A stretch of DNA of 64,000 nucleotides from Pectobacterium colocasium (GCF_020181655.1 NZ_CP084032.1:4848019-4912018), one strand, 5' to 3'. Counted from the stretch's first letter, positions 53,259-62,810 are shown. Program-made: numbers and translations. Notes: a model not told the origin generated them from the sequence alone.

Positions 53259-54788
53259 CTATACATCAGCGGCCTGATGACGATGTTGTTTATTATGGCG
53301 GGTTGTCCAGACGAAGGCCGCGGTCAGCAGCAGGATCAGCGTGGCTGCGGCCAGCACAATGGAAAATCCGGAATCAAAGGCGGAATGGGCCTGTGCAGTA
53401 AGAGTCTGTCGCATATTTTCCGGTAAGGATTCGGCAAAAATTAATGCCTCGTCCAGGCTGTCATACGCGGTGTCCGATGCGGCAAACCCAGCGGGTAACA
53501 TAAACGTTGCGGAATAAGCGAAAGACAGCAAGCTGCCCATCAGCGTCACGCCCGTCGCCCCTCCTAATTCATAGGACACTTCTTCGATTGACGCTGCCAT
53601 ACCCGCTTTTGTCGCTGGAGCAACTTGCATAATGGTGCTTGATGCAGCCGTCATGGTGGAACCCACGCCGGCGCCAATCACCATCAGGCAGATGATTTGT
53701 ATGACGATGGGGGCATTGTGGAGCAGCAAATAGCTTCCCATTCCGAGCCCGGAAACCAGCAGGCTGGCGGATAACATCGTCCCGCTATTTACGTGCGGCA
53801 GTATCTTTCCTGTTAACGGGCCGGAGATGAAGGACGCCAATGACAGCGGCAAAATGAACAGTCCCGCCTGTAGCGGAGACAGCCCGACCACAAGTTGTAA
53901 TCGTTGGGTGAAAGCCAACTCCATTCCGATCAAGGCGGCGGCCGCCACTATAGCCGCGGCTACGGCCGCGCTGAAAGGCTGTAGGCGGAAGAGTGAGAAA
54001 TCGACCAGAGGATGTTTGCTGTTACGCTGACGCCGAACGAACAGGGTAATAAACACCACGCCGATCAGCAGTGCGATGAGCGCATCTTCATAAGACGGAA
54101 CCCGCTTGCCCAGCTCTTTGATGGCATAGGTGATACCAATCAAACCAACCATAATTAATAGAGAACCGATGAAATCCCAGCGGTGAGAGGTGTTGCCCGG
54201 CCGGTGTGGAATCACGGTGATTCCCATGATGAGCGCAAGCAGCACGACCGGTACGTTAATGAGGAAAACTGAGCCCCACCAGAAATACTCAAGCAGTATC
54301 CCGCCCATCACGGGGCCAAACGCCGCGCCGCCGGAGGCCACCGCGGCCCAGATACCGATCGCCAGTGCGCGTTCCCGTTCATCAGTAAATGTCAGACGAA
54401 TAATCGACAGTGTGGCGGGCATCATCATTGCGGCACCGACCGCCAGCAGCGCGCGAGCGGCGATAAGCAGACTGGGTGTGGGCGAATAAGCGGCAAACAA
54501 TGACGCTGCACCAAAGACCAGTAGCCCGGAAATAAATAGAGGTTTATGGCCCAGCTTATCGCCCAACGTGCCCATCCCCAGCAGTAAACCGGAGGCAACC
54601 AGCGCATAGATATTAACGATCCACAGCTTTTCCGATGCCGTCGCGTGCAGGTCGTGAGTCAGTGTCGGGAGTGCGGTATACAGTACCGTCATGTCGATAA
54701 CGATCAGGAACAGTGCACTAGAAACAATGGCCAGAATCAGCCACTTTTTTGGTGATTGCATCACAGGATCTCTGCCTCGATCTTCCAT
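53259..54788 (-). CDS. MFS multidrug efflux protein, DHA2 (14-TM) family
   Basis: A 509-residue inner-membrane exporter of the DHA2 group with about 14 hydrophobic segments. The motif VIDMTVLYTALPTLTHDL lies in helix 1, the MFS loop is GTLGDKLGHKPLFISGLL, and motif C-like GAAFGPVMGGILLE follows. Such pumps (QacA/SmvA type) export dyes, biocides and antibiotics. It may start at the ATG at 54,788 or, nine codons later, at 54,761 (MQSPKKWLIL). It diverges from a TetR-type regulator with an operator-like palindrome between them. Confidence 0.85.
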   Translation of the reverse strand: MEDRGRDPVMQSPKKWLILAIVSSALFLIVIDMTVLYTALPTLTHDLHATASEKLWIVNIYALVASGLLLGMGTLGDKLGHKPLFISGLLVFGAASLFAAYSPTPSLLIAARALLAVGAAMMMPATLSIIRLTFTDERERALAIGIWAAVASGGAAFGPVMGGILLEYFWWGSVFLINVPVVLLALIMGITVIPHRPGNTSHRWDFIGSLLIMVGLIGITYAIKELGKRVPSYEDALIALLIGVVFITLFVRRQRNSKHPLVDFSLFRLQPFSAAVAAAIVAAAALIGMELAFTQRLQLVVGLSPLQAGLFILPLSLASFISGPLTGKILPHVNSGTMLSASLLVSGLGMGSYLLLHNAPIVIQIICLMVIGAGVGSTMTAASSTIMQVAPATKAGMAASIEEVSYELGGATGVTLMGSLLSFAYSATFMLPAGFAASDTAYDSLDEALIFAESLPENMRQTLTAQAHSAFDSGFSIVLAAATLILLLTAAFVWTTRHNKQHRHQAADV

Positions 54789-54833
54789 TTTTCATCTGTT
54801 GGATAGCGTTCTGATGATATAGAATTGCTTTTT

Positions 54834-54849
54834 AAATACAAACGTATTT
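54834..54849. promoter_or_regulatory. Probable TetR operator
   Basis: AAATAC, four bases, GTATTT form an inverted repeat just 16 bp before the TetR-family ATG. Its place between the efflux gene and the regulator suggests that the regulator binds here and represses both. Confidence 0.55.
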
Positions 54850-54864
54850 TAAATTGGGGAAGGT

Positions 54865-55416
54865 ATGGGGCGTCATAAGAGCATTAATCGTGCAGGCGTG
54901 TTGGATGCGGCGGAACAGATCGTTCACACACAGGGCATTGCCTCGTTGACGATTGATGCGGTCGCCAAAGCCGCGGGCGTGACAAAAGGCGGTATTCAGT
55001 CGTGCTTCGGCACGAAAGACGAGCTGATTAATGCCATGTATCAGCGTTGGGAAGATGAATTTGATGAGATGACGGCTGCATGCATCGGTACGGATGACAG
55101 CCCGGAAGCCAGAGTTCGAGCGTATATTGACGTCACTTATCGCACGGATGCCGCAGAAGGCGATCGCGCGGCGGGTATGATGGCTTCATTGCTGAACATG
55201 CCTGAGCATCTTGCTAAATCACAGGCGTGGTATGACCGCCAGTTGTCTGGGCTTGACCTGAATTCCCAGGAAGGGCGAGATGCTCGTCTGGCGTTTCTGG
55301 CATCGGAAGGGGCATTCCTGCTGCGCTATTTTGGCTTTATGGCCGTCGATGACGAAACCTGGCAAGCCATTTTCACGGACATTTCCCGCCTGCTGCCCGA
55401 TCGTGCCCCTTCCTGA
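54865..55416 (+). CDS. TetR-family transcriptional regulator
   Basis: A 183-residue repressor. The N-terminal TetR helix-turn-helix is at about residues 10-55 (VLDAAEQIVHTQGIASLTIDAVAKAAGVTKGGIQSCFGTKDELI), followed by a helical ligand-binding domain. It is divergent from the DHA2 efflux gene and most likely represses that pump until a substrate binds. The ribosome site is GGGGAAGG. Confidence 0.85.
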   Translation: MGRHKSINRAGVLDAAEQIVHTQGIASLTIDAVAKAAGVTKGGIQSCFGTKDELINAMYQRWEDEFDEMTAACIGTDDSPEARVRAYIDVTYRTDAAEGDRAAGMMASLLNMPEHLAKSQAWYDRQLSGLDLNSQEGRDARLAFLASEGAFLLRYFGFMAVDDETWQAIFTDISRLLPDRAPS

Positions 55417-55483
55417 TTAAGGCGCTCTGTTCAGGGGCGCATTGTTTTATGAATTATTGTTTTGTGACTTATTGTTTTATTTC

Positions 55484-55879
55484 CTATTGCTCACTTGGCT
55501 GTTGTGCCGCCAGAATTTCGTCCAGATTTCCCTCAACCCATACTGCCAATTCTTTTACCCGCTCGCCTACTTCTTTGCCTAGTGGCGTCAGGCTGTATTC
55601 AACATGTGGCGGAACAACCGGATAGGCGATTCGCAGGACAAAACCATCACTTTCCAGCCATTGGAGAGTCTGCGCCAGCATGCGTTCACTCACTCCATCG
55701 ATCCGCCTACGCAACTGACTGAAGCGATGTGTATCATCAAGTAATGCGATTAAAATCAGTACACCCCAGCGACTAGTAACGTGGTTAAGTATCTGGCGTG
55801 ACGGACATTTTTCAGCAAAGACATCACCGGATGGCAGAATAGGTGGCAATAAGTCTGCGGATGTTTTGGATTGTTTCAC
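55484..55879 (-). CDS. ytfH: YtfH, HxlR-family regulator of qorB
   Basis: A 131-residue winged-helix regulator of the HxlR family. The core CPSRQILNHVTSRWGVLILIALLDDTHRFSQLRRRIDGVSERMLAQTLQWLESDGFV is typical. The N-terminal Cys (in CPSR) is conserved in redox-sensing members. It diverges from qorB, as ytfH does in E. coli. It probably senses quinones or electrophiles through Cys and represses qorB; that role is inferred from relatives. Confidence 0.88.
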   Translation of the reverse strand: MKQSKTSADLLPPILPSGDVFAEKCPSRQILNHVTSRWGVLILIALLDDTHRFSQLRRRIDGVSERMLAQTLQWLESDGFVLRIAYPVVPPHVEYSLTPLGKEVGERVKELAVWVEGNLDEILAAQQPSEQ

Positions 55880-55882
55880 TAT

Positions 55883-55906
55883 ACTTACCTTTATGTATGT
55901 ACTTAC
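55883..55906. promoter_or_regulatory. Repeats in the ytfH-qorB intergenic region
   Basis: ACTTAC occurs at 55,883-55,888 and 55,901-55,906, with GTATGTAC overlapping the second copy. Paired short repeats next to an HxlR gene are candidate operators. This is weak and I did not see a clean palindrome. Confidence 0.3.
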
Positions 55907-55993
55907 TTAAAATTAGCTTTACCGATATTATGCCATTCAGTTCTTGTTAACAAAAGACAGTCAATAAAAGACAGCCAATAAAAGGAGCTTGAG

Positions 55994-56845
55994 ATGATTG
56001 CTATTACTGGTGCATCTGGCCAACTGGGCCGCTTGGTTATCGCACAATTACTAGAGAAGGTTCCGGCGAACGAGATCGTGGCGCTGGTGCGTGATGTCAA
56101 TAAAGTTGCCGCTCTATCTGCAAAAGGCGTGCAGGTGAAAGCGGCGGATTACAATCAGCCAGAGGCGCTGGCTGCTGCTCTGCAAGGGGTGGATAAAGTG
56201 CTGCTGATCTCTTCCAGCGAGGTCGGTCAGCGTGCGACACAACACCGCAATGTTATTGAAGCAGCGGTGAAAGCCAGCGTGAAACTGGTGGCATACACCA
56301 GCCTGCTGCATGCGGATAAATCCCCTCTGGCGCTGGCAGAAGAACACAAGCAGACGGAAGCGCTGCTGAAAGAGTCTGGTTTGCCACATGTCCTGCTGCG
56401 CAACGGCTGGTATACCGAAAACTACGCGGCCAGCATTCCTGCGGCGCTGGAACACGGTGTATTTATTGGTAGCGCGGGCGAAGGGAAAATTACCTCTGCC
56501 ACGCGCGAAGACTTCGCTGCCGCGGCGGTCGCGGTGCTGACGCAGGAAGGACAGGCCGGTAAGGTTTACGAACTGGCTGGTGACGAGCCTTACACGCTGA
56601 CGGAGTTGGCGGCAGAGATTAGCAAACAGTCTGGTAAATCCATTGGTTATCAAAACCTGTCTGAAGCGGAGTTCACCACGGCGCTGGTTTCCGCTGGGTT
56701 ACCCGATGTTTTCGCGCAGATTATTGCCGATTCAGACACCGGAGCCTCCAAAGGCGGCCTGTTTGATGACGGCAAGCAACTGAGTCGCCTGATCGGTCGC
56801 CCAACGACGCCACTGTCAGCCGTCGTGAAAGCAACGCTGAAGTAA
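55994..56845 (+). CDS. qorB: QorB, NAD(P)H:quinone oxidoreductase
   Basis: QorB (YtfG) is a 283-residue atypical short-chain reductase that reduces quinones with NADPH. The Rossmann motif ITGASGQLGRLVIAQLL opens the protein, and LLISSSEVGQRATQHRNVIEAA and YTSLLHADKSPLALAEEHKQTEALL match E. coli QorB. GGAG lies close upstream of the ATG. It is divergent from its likely regulator ytfH. A hairpin (TCGGCCC/GGGCCGA, 56,871-56,896) follows the gene. Confidence 0.92.
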   Translation: MIAITGASGQLGRLVIAQLLEKVPANEIVALVRDVNKVAALSAKGVQVKAADYNQPEALAAALQGVDKVLLISSSEVGQRATQHRNVIEAAVKASVKLVAYTSLLHADKSPLALAEEHKQTEALLKESGLPHVLLRNGWYTENYAASIPAALEHGVFIGSAGEGKITSATREDFAAAAVAVLTQEGQAGKVYELAGDEPYTLTELAAEISKQSGKSIGYQNLSEAEFTTALVSAGLPDVFAQIIADSDTGASKGGLFDDGKQLSRLIGRPTTPLSAVVKATLK

Positions 56846-56902
56846 TGCGTAAAAAGTAACGCGTAAAAGCTCGGCCCGGAGATAATTCTGGGCCGATTAC
56901 CA

Positions 56903-57466
56903 TTACACAACTGCTAATCTAGACAGTAATGACAGCATTTCTTTCTGTGGCCAAAGATATCCACGATCTTTAACTGAACAAGGTCTATCAGCCAGTAATT
57001 GACCGAGAGAGTAACCCGCTAATTCAGCCATGTTGAGGCTATCAAATCGCACTATGTGCTCAATATCACCTTTCATCTGATTCAATGTACCTTGCACAGA
57101 ACGGCTGCACTGCGTATCGACCTGTAGCGGGCGTAAATAATGTTGTGCTGCGCTGAGGTGTTCTTCATCTGCTCCACACTTGAGTAGGGTATTGATGAAG
57201 CTATCCACAAAATAGTTGTTTAGCTCTGCGAAATCCTTCTTTATCAACGCCGGAAGTACCAAAGGAAACCGGGTGGCGTCATGAACTAGCAGTACGCAAT
57301 TCCGTCGCTGTAAAGTGATTAGATTTCCGTGCCAACTGCTCAGTGGGTTGATATCTACTGTGGGTTGCGTAAATAGCCACTGGCTGCGTGGTGTAACAGC
57401 AAGTTGACTGCTGTCATTCAGCGGTAAACGATTGAATAGCTTGTGTGTGGCATGAAGTTGAATCAT
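56903..57466 (-). CDS. DUF6933-type protein of unknown function
   Basis: A soluble protein of 187 residues with no signal peptide or membrane segment. I recognise it as a DUF6933-type protein from the run MIQLHATHKLFNRLP and SWHGNLITLQRRNCVLLVHDATRFPLV; the function is not known. I chose the ATG at 57,466 because AAGGGGATAAG precedes it; an open frame extends back to 57,538 without family similarity. It lies in an accessory pocket next to broken hipBA and rhuM, divergent from hipB. Confidence 0.65.
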   Translation of the reverse strand: MIQLHATHKLFNRLPLNDSSQLAVTPRSQWLFTQPTVDINPLSSWHGNLITLQRRNCVLLVHDATRFPLVLPALIKKDFAELNNYFVDSFINTLLKCGADEEHLSAAQHYLRPLQVDTQCSRSVQGTLNQMKGDIEHIVRFDSLNMAELAGYSLGQLLADRPCSVKDRGYLWPQKEMLSLLSRLAVV

Positions 57467-57595
57467 CTTATCCCCTTGTTCTTCTGTATCCACCTTATTG
57501 CTTATATTCTGTTTACACGCCATAGCAGGTAAATACATAATTAACGGCGGTAGCGTGTCATTCTTTTTTACCTGCTAAAGCGTGTAATATTTATT

Positions 57596-57615
57596 CTACC
57601 GTCTATAACCGGTAG
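57596..57615. promoter_or_regulatory. HipB-like operator upstream of hipB remnant
   Basis: CTACCG, eight bases, CGGTAG form an inverted repeat with the spacing of HipB operators (arms separated by 8 bp, TATCC-N8-GGATA type in E. coli). It lies about 10 bp before the remains of hipB and has outlived the gene. Confidence 0.5.
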
Positions 57616-57624
57616 GATAAGAGG

Positions 57625-57883
57625 ATGAGGATCATCAACAGAAAGCAGCTATCTGAAAGATGTTCGTATCACGCAGAAGCTTTCACAAGGGAAAGTGACC
57701 AGTAAAGTGGGTATTCGCCAGGATACGATATCCAGCTTCGAGCAACATCCTGATTCCACCAAGTTAGAAATCTTCTTTAAAATCCTGTCGGCATTGAACT
57801 TAGAACTTACTGTTACGCTCCGAAATGTGGATATCGGCAATAACGAAGCCTCCGTTGCATCATCCTGGAAGGAAGAATGGTAA
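57625..57883 (+). pseudogene. hipB: hipB, frameshifted antitoxin gene
   Basis: The ATG at 57,625 opens MRIINRKQLSE, as HipB-type antitoxins begin. The next codons are in another frame (KDVRITQKLSQGKVTSKVGIRQDTISSFEQHP through the stop at 57,881-57,883), the XRE domain that binds DNA. A small frameshifting deletion near 57,655 therefore breaks the gene; a GTG at 57,695 could start a fragment of 62 residues. The stop overlaps the hipA start (TAATG). Confidence 0.72.
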
Positions 57884-57987
57884 TGGCTGCGCTCGATGTT
57901 TACATGAACGGCTATCGTGTGGGGATTCTGACTAAAACAGGGGGCAGTGGAGCACATCATTTTTCCTATGATGCGAACTGGCTCTGA
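57883..57987 (+). pseudogene. hipA: hipA, N-terminal remnant of the toxin kinase gene
   Basis: After the overlapping TAATG, the frame reads MAALDVYMNGYRVGILTKTG, then AHHFSYDANWL, and stops at 34 residues. This is the start of a HipA Ser/Thr kinase, normally about 440 residues long. The catalytic parts are missing, so no toxin can be made. The loss of both hipB and hipA together fits decay of a module that is harmful without its antitoxin. Confidence 0.75.
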
Positions 57988-58186
57988 TTACCGGTGAGTT
58001 GCCCTATTTCACTCTCGATGCCCTTAGCATACTGCTCAATTCCGTATGACGATGAGTATTCCATCGTGTTGAAACTGAAAATTTATGAGGCTGTTCAAGG
58101 TGCTGAGGAAAACAAGCAGCAATAAGGCATGATTGGCTCTGTAACAGCTATGGGGCAAAAATGACAAATGCAATAAGGTCAATTGA
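57988..58186 (+). other. Unassigned remnant sequence between hipA and rhuM
   Basis: No intact gene. In one frame the sequence reads TGELPYFTLDALSILLNS before a stop, and in another YDDEYSIVLKLKIYEAVQGA to a stop at 58,123-58,125. Both look like fragments of former protein genes, but I cannot name them. Confidence 0.35.
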
Positions 58187-59212
58187 ATGACAGATAACAT
58201 CCCACTAGCCCCTCAAGGCGAGTTTGTTCTTTTCACCAGTGCTGATGGGCAAACCCGCGTTGAGTGTCGCTTTGAGTCCGATACGTTGTGGCTTTCTCAG
58301 GCTATGATCGGTGAGTTATATGGAAAAGCGAAAGCGACCATTAGCGAACATATAAAAAATATTTTTGCTGAAGGTGAATTGGACGAAAATTCAGTTGTTC
58401 GGTTATACCGAACAACTGCGGCAGATGGGAAATTATACAATGTCCAATACTTTAGCCTGCCACTGGTATTAGCGGTTGGTTATCGCGTCCGTTCAAGCCG
58501 CGGCACTCAGTTCCGCCAGTGGGCAACGCAAACCTTACAAGAGTACCTGATCAAAGGATTCGTTATGGATGACGAACGCCTGAAAAATCCGCCCGTTGGT
58601 CATTCTGCTGTGCCTGATTACTTTGATGAAATGCTGGAGCGTATCCGCGATATCCGCGCCAGTGAGCGTCGCGTTTATCTGCGAGTCAAAGAAATCTTTA
58701 CCATGGCTGCCGATTACGAGCCATCTAACCAAGAAACCAATCGCTTCTTTCAAACTATCCAGAACAAGCTACATTATGCCTGTACGCATATGACCGCGGC
58801 TGAGCTTATCGCCAGCCGTGTGGATGCCAGCAAACCGGATATGGGCCTGACCAGCTATAAAGGCGATGAAGTCCGCAAAACCGACGTCACTGTTGCCAAG
58901 AACTATCTGCGTGAAGACGAAATCAAAGAGCTCAACCGCATCGTCAATATGTGGCTCGATTTTGCTGAAGACCAAGCCTTACGTCGCAAGCAGGTGTTCT
59001 TACAAGACTGGACCGATAAACTTGACCAGTTTTTAAGTTTTAATGATCGGGACGTTTTAAATGGAGCAGGAAAAGTCTCCAAAAAAGAGGCTGATGACAA
59101 AGCGAAACTGGAATTTGATCGCTTTGCAGAACAGCGCCGTCGTTTAAAAGAAGCCGAAGGCGCATGGGCCAATATTGCAGCACTCAAGGCCATTCTCAAA
59201 AAAGACAAATAG
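58187..59212 (+). CDS. rhuM: RhuM-family protein
   Basis: A 341-residue protein of the RhuM (virulence RhuM) family. The N-terminal part carries TLWLSQAMIGELYGKAKATISEHIKNIFAEGEL, a helix-turn-helix-like block, followed by NVQYFSLPLVLAVGYRVRSSRGTQFRQWATQTLQEYLIKGF, the RhuM signature. The rest is helical and charged. The family is common on genomic islands near restriction and toxin genes; its biochemical role is not settled. It looks intact. It lies beside mnmE in an accessory pocket. Confidence 0.8.
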   Translation: MTDNIPLAPQGEFVLFTSADGQTRVECRFESDTLWLSQAMIGELYGKAKATISEHIKNIFAEGELDENSVVRLYRTTAADGKLYNVQYFSLPLVLAVGYRVRSSRGTQFRQWATQTLQEYLIKGFVMDDERLKNPPVGHSAVPDYFDEMLERIRDIRASERRVYLRVKEIFTMAADYEPSNQETNRFFQTIQNKLHYACTHMTAAELIASRVDASKPDMGLTSYKGDEVRKTDVTVAKNYLREDEIKELNRIVNMWLDFAEDQALRRKQVFLQDWTDKLDQFLSFNDRDVLNGAGKVSKKEADDKAKLEFDRFAEQRRRLKEAEGAWANIAALKAILKKDK

Positions 59213-59351
59213 CCACTACATCAGCGCGAGTGTTCCAGGATATGGATGGCCAGAGCGTTTATCTTGAATAGCATTCTCATACTCGATCTTACCCATGTCA
59301 CGTGGACACAAAAATCCCTGACTCTTGGTGAAAGCGAATAGACATCAATGG

Positions 59352-59388
59352 AAAAAAGATCTCGCATAACAATCAGCTATGCGAGATC
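59352..59388 (-). terminator. Intrinsic terminator of mnmE
   Basis: Read on the minus strand, GATCTCGCATA and TATGCGAGATC pair around a 9-nt loop and are followed by TTTTTT. It ends mnmE transcription 34 bp after the stop. Confidence 0.88.
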
Positions 59389-59421
59389 AGCGGAAGTGAA
59401 TGGACGCTTACGAACTCAGCG

Positions 59422-60786
59422 TCACTTCCCAATACAAAAACTCGAAAAGATACGGCCCAACAGGTCGTCAGAGGTGAATTCACCCGTGATTTCACTCAGG
59501 GCCTGCTGTGCCAGTCGCAGTTCTTCCGCCAGCAGTTCGCCTGCGTAGGCGCTGACCAGTTGCTCTTTCCCTTGAATCAGGTGCTGCGCTGCCAGCTCCA
59601 GGGCTTGCAGGTGGCGACGTCGCGCCAGGAAACCGCCTTCGGTATTGCTGGTGAACCCCATGCTTTGCTTGAGGTGGTCACGCAGTGTGTCCACACCTTC
59701 ACCCGTGCGAGCGGAAAGGCGAACAAGTGAGTGAGTGTTCACATCTTCGATGCCAAGAGTTTCCCCTGTGATGTCAGCTTTGTTGCGTACCACGGTAATT
59801 GGCAGTGTTTTCGGCAGGCGTGCCATAAATTCGGGCCAGATCTGCTCAGGTTCAGTCGCCTGCGTGGTGGTGCCATCTACCATGAACAGCACGCGATCGG
59901 CCTGCTCGATTTCCTGCCAGGCTCGCTCAATACCAATGCGTTCGACTTCATCGCTGGCATCGCGTAGTCCGGCGGTGTCGATGATGTGTAGCGGCATGCC
60001 GTCGATGTGGATATGCTCACGCAATACGTCGCGCGTGGTTCCGGCAATATCCGTGACAATCGCTGCATCGCGACCTGCTAATGCATTGAGTAAGCTGGAT
60101 TTACCGGCGTTAGGGCGACCTGCAATCACGACCTTCATTCCTTCACGCAACAGGCTACCTTGGTGGGCTTCGGCTCTGACGGCATCCAGATCGGCCATTA
60201 CGCCATTGAGCTGTGCTTCAATTTTGCCATCGGAGAGAAAGTCGATCTCTTCATCCGGGAAGTCGATGGCAGCCTCGACGTAGATTCGTAGGTGAGTAAG
60301 TGCTTCCACTAACTGATTTATGCGGGTGGAAAATACGCCTTGCAGGGAGTTCAGCGCTGAGCGAGCGGCCTGTTCCGAGCTGGCGTCAATCAGATCGGCA
60401 ATCGCTTCCGCCTGCGCGAGATCGAGTTTGTCGTTCAGGAAGGCGCGTTCAGAGAATTCGCCAGGGCGTGCGATGCGCACGTTGGGGAGCGCCAAAATGC
60501 GTTGCAGGAGCAAATCAAGAATAACCGGGCCGCCGTGTCCCTGAAGTTCCAGCACGTCTTCGCCGGTAAAGGAGTTCGGGCCGGGAAACCAGAGGGCGAT
60601 GCCCTGGTCGAGCGTGGTGCCGTTGGTATCACGGAACGGCAGATAATCGGCGTGACGCGGCTTAGGAAGCTTGCCCAGAACGGCGCGCGCCACTTCGGCG
60701 GCAACCTGTCCTGAAACGCGCAAAATACCCACGCCTCCGCGTCCCGGTGGCGTGGCTTGGGCGACGATGGTGTCGGTATTGCTCAT
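59422..60786 (-). CDS. mnmE: MnmE, tRNA modification GTPase
   Basis: MnmE (454 residues) works with MnmG on U34 of tRNA. The N-terminal domain binds formyl-tetrahydrofolate; the G domain (about 215-380) shows G1 [13 protein letters not shown]3 DTAGLRD and G4 NKAD. The C terminus ends SSFCIGK, with the conserved Cys. In E. coli mnmE is followed by the tna operon; here that place is taken by rhuM and toxin-gene remnants. It follows yidC after a terminator and 129 bp. Confidence 0.96.
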   Translation of the reverse strand: MSNTDTIVAQATPPGRGGVGILRVSGQVAAEVARAVLGKLPKPRHADYLPFRDTNGTTLDQGIALWFPGPNSFTGEDVLELQGHGGPVILDLLLQRILALPNVRIARPGEFSERAFLNDKLDLAQAEAIADLIDASSEQAARSALNSLQGVFSTRINQLVEALTHLRIYVEAAIDFPDEEIDFLSDGKIEAQLNGVMADLDAVRAEAHQGSLLREGMKVVIAGRPNAGKSSLLNALAGRDAAIVTDIAGTTRDVLREHIHIDGMPLHIIDTAGLRDASDEVERIGIERAWQEIEQADRVLFMVDGTTTQATEPEQIWPEFMARLPKTLPITVVRNKADITGETLGIEDVNTHSLVRLSARTGEGVDTLRDHLKQSMGFTSNTEGGFLARRRHLQALELAAQHLIQGKEQLVSAYAGELLAEELRLAQQALSEITGEFTSDDLLGRIFSSFCIGK

Positions 60787-60855
60787 GATGTTCTCTCTGC
60801 GTTGATGCCTGTCTGGCAGGCTATTTTACGTATCGTTGGGTGATAAGACAGCTAT

Positions 60856-60886
60856 TAAAAAAATAAGGCGGTCAATGACCGCCTTA
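60856..60886 (-). terminator. Intrinsic terminator after yidC
   Basis: On the minus strand, AAGGCGGTCA and TGACCGCCTT form a perfect stem with a minimal loop, followed by ATTTTTTT. It separates yidC from mnmE. Confidence 0.85.
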
Positions 60887-60915
60887 CGCTTTCTATCGGT
60901 TAGCCATCAACCGGA

Positions 60916-62550
60916 TTATTTTTTCTCGCGGCTATGCAAGCCACGTTTTTCCAGACCGCGGTAAATTAATTGCTGCTGGAGAATGGTAACCAGGTTGCTG
61001 ACGATGTAGTACATAACCAGACCTGATGGGAACCACAGGAAGAAGACCGTAAAGATAACCGGCATGTAGGTCATGATCTTCTGCTGCATTGGGTCGGTCA
61101 CGGTGGTTGGCGACATCTTCTGGATGAAGAACATCGTCACGCCCATCAGGATCGGCAGAATGTAGTACGGGTCTTGTGCGGACAGGTCATGAATCCACAG
61201 GGCGAACGGTGCATGACGCAGTTCAACGGAGCCCATCAGCATGTAATACAGCGCCAGGAAGATTGGCATCTGAATCAGCAGTGGGAAACAACCACCCAGC
61301 GGGTTCACTTTCTCTGACTTGTACAGCGCCATCATTTCCTGACTCATGCGCTGTTTGTCATCACCAATACGCTCACGCATCGCCTGCAATTTAGGTTGCA
61401 GTAAGCGCATTTTCGCCATTGAGGTGTATTGCGCTTTCGTCAGCGGATACATGATACCGCGCACGATAAAGGTGATGGCAATGATGGAGAAGCCCCAGTT
61501 GCCGATAAAGCTATGCAGGAATTTCAGCAGCTTAAACAGCGGCTGAGAAATAAACCACAGCCAGCCGTAATCTACGGTCAGATCCAGATGCGGTGCGACA
61601 GCAGCCATCTTGTCCTGAATTTCCGGGCCGACCCACAGCGTTGCGTTCAGGTTCTGTTGGCTACCTGCGGCAACCACAACGGGAGCAGCCTTGAAGCCAA
61701 TCGCAGCCTGACCGTTGCCCAGTTTACTGGTATAGAACGTGTTAGCGCCTGCCGTCGTTGGAATCCACGCGGTTGCGAAATACTGTTGCAACATCGCCAC
61801 CCAACCACTGTTGGTGGTGATGTTCAGGTTCTCGTCCATGTCGCTGAAGCTGTACTTTTTGTACTTGTCTTCGCTGGAGGAAAACGCTGCGCCACGATAC
61901 GTGTGCAGTGCAAAGTTGCTGCTGCCAGTATCGCGGTGCTTAGGCAGATCCATAGACTGCTTTAACTGACCGAACAGCGTAAGTTCCAGAGGCTGAGCGC
62001 TGGTGTTGTTGACGCTATAGTCAACGTTCAGTGCATAGCCGCCACGTTTCAGAACAAACGTTTTGGTGTAAACCACGCCGTCAGCCGCGGTGTAGGTCAG
62101 CGGAATACGCAGTTCTTCCTGACCCTCGGCCAGTTCGAAGCTATCTTGCGTGGTGGTAAACAGCGGACGTGGGCCGTTAGCTGGGTTGTCCGGGCCGTTT
62201 TTGCCCGTTAAACCGCTCTGAGCCTGATAGACAAACTCTGAGGTGGTTTCCAGCAAGTGGAAAGGTTTATCTGAACCCAGTGTGTCCGGGTAAGCCAGCA
62301 GGTGCGCTTGCTCGACATCGCCGCCACGCGTATTGATTGTCAGCGACAGTACGTCGGTTTTCACCGTGATCAGCTTGCCTTGACCGCTGGCTGGTACGCC
62401 CTGGTTGTTAGCATCACCGGTCACTGCGTTCGTCGCCTGCTGTATGGCCTGCGTGGTGGTTGGCGGATTTTTATCCGTTTCCCAAGCCTGCCAAAGCATA
62501 AAGGTTACGAATAGCAGAGCGATGAGAAGAAGATTGCGTTGCGAATCCAT
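60916..62550 (-). CDS. yidC: YidC, membrane protein insertase
   Basis: YidC (544 residues) inserts proteins into the inner membrane, alone or with SecYEG; F0 subunit c (atpE, above) is a known client. The first membrane helix is at residues 5-20, a large periplasmic domain spans about 25-345, and five C-terminal helices form the conserved core, with the hydrophilic-groove Arg in [22 protein letters not shown]. The C-terminal tail is basic. It follows yidD by 2 nt. Confidence 0.96.
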   Translation of the reverse strand: MDSQRNLLLIALLFVTFMLWQAWETDKNPPTTTQAIQQATNAVTGDANNQGVPASGQGKLITVKTDVLSLTINTRGGDVEQAHLLAYPDTLGSDKPFHLLETTSEFVYQAQSGLTGKNGPDNPANGPRPLFTTTQDSFELAEGQEELRIPLTYTAADGVVYTKTFVLKRGGYALNVDYSVNNTSAQPLELTLFGQLKQSMDLPKHRDTGSSNFALHTYRGAAFSSSEDKYKKYSFSDMDENLNITTNSGWVAMLQQYFATAWIPTTAGANTFYTSKLGNGQAAIGFKAAPVVVAAGSQQNLNATLWVGPEIQDKMAAVAPHLDLTVDYGWLWFISQPLFKLLKFLHSFIGNWGFSIIAITFIVRGIMYPLTKAQYTSMAKMRLLQPKLQAMRERIGDDKQRMSQEMMALYKSEKVNPLGGCFPLLIQMPIFLALYYMLMGSVELRHAPFALWIHDLSAQDPYYILPILMGVTMFFIQKMSPTTVTDPMQQKIMTYMPVIFTVFFLWFPSGLVMYYIVSNLVTILQQQLIYRGLEKRGLHSREKK

Positions 62551-62552
62551 CG

Positions 62553-62810
62553 TTAATGTTCTCTGTTATTGTCGGTTTTTGGCGGTACGGGATCATCACC
62601 ACCAGGGTTCAAAGGATGGCATTTTAATACGCGTTTAAGCGTCAACCAACAGCCTTTTATCATGCCGAACCTGCGTATTGCTTCAATCCCGTATTGCGAG
62701 CACGTTGGCCGGAACCGGCAATGTGGTCCGAGTAACGGGCTGATAACGAGTTGATAACCGCGTATCAACCCGATCAGGAGTCGGGAGCCAAACGACGGTG
62801 CCGACGCCAT
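62553..62810 (-). CDS. yidD: YidD, membrane protein insertion factor
   Basis: An 85-residue protein of the YidD (DUF37) family that aids YidC. Conserved features are the amphipathic N-terminal region [34 protein letters not shown] with its Cys residues and the block [12 protein letters not shown]. Its start lies inside rnpA (37-nt overlap), a hallmark of this operon. It sits between rnpA and yidC as in other Proteobacteria. Confidence 0.93.
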   Translation of the reverse strand: MASAPSFGSRLLIGLIRGYQLVISPLLGPHCRFRPTCSQYGIEAIRRFGMIKGCWLTLKRVLKCHPLNPGGDDPVPPKTDNNREH

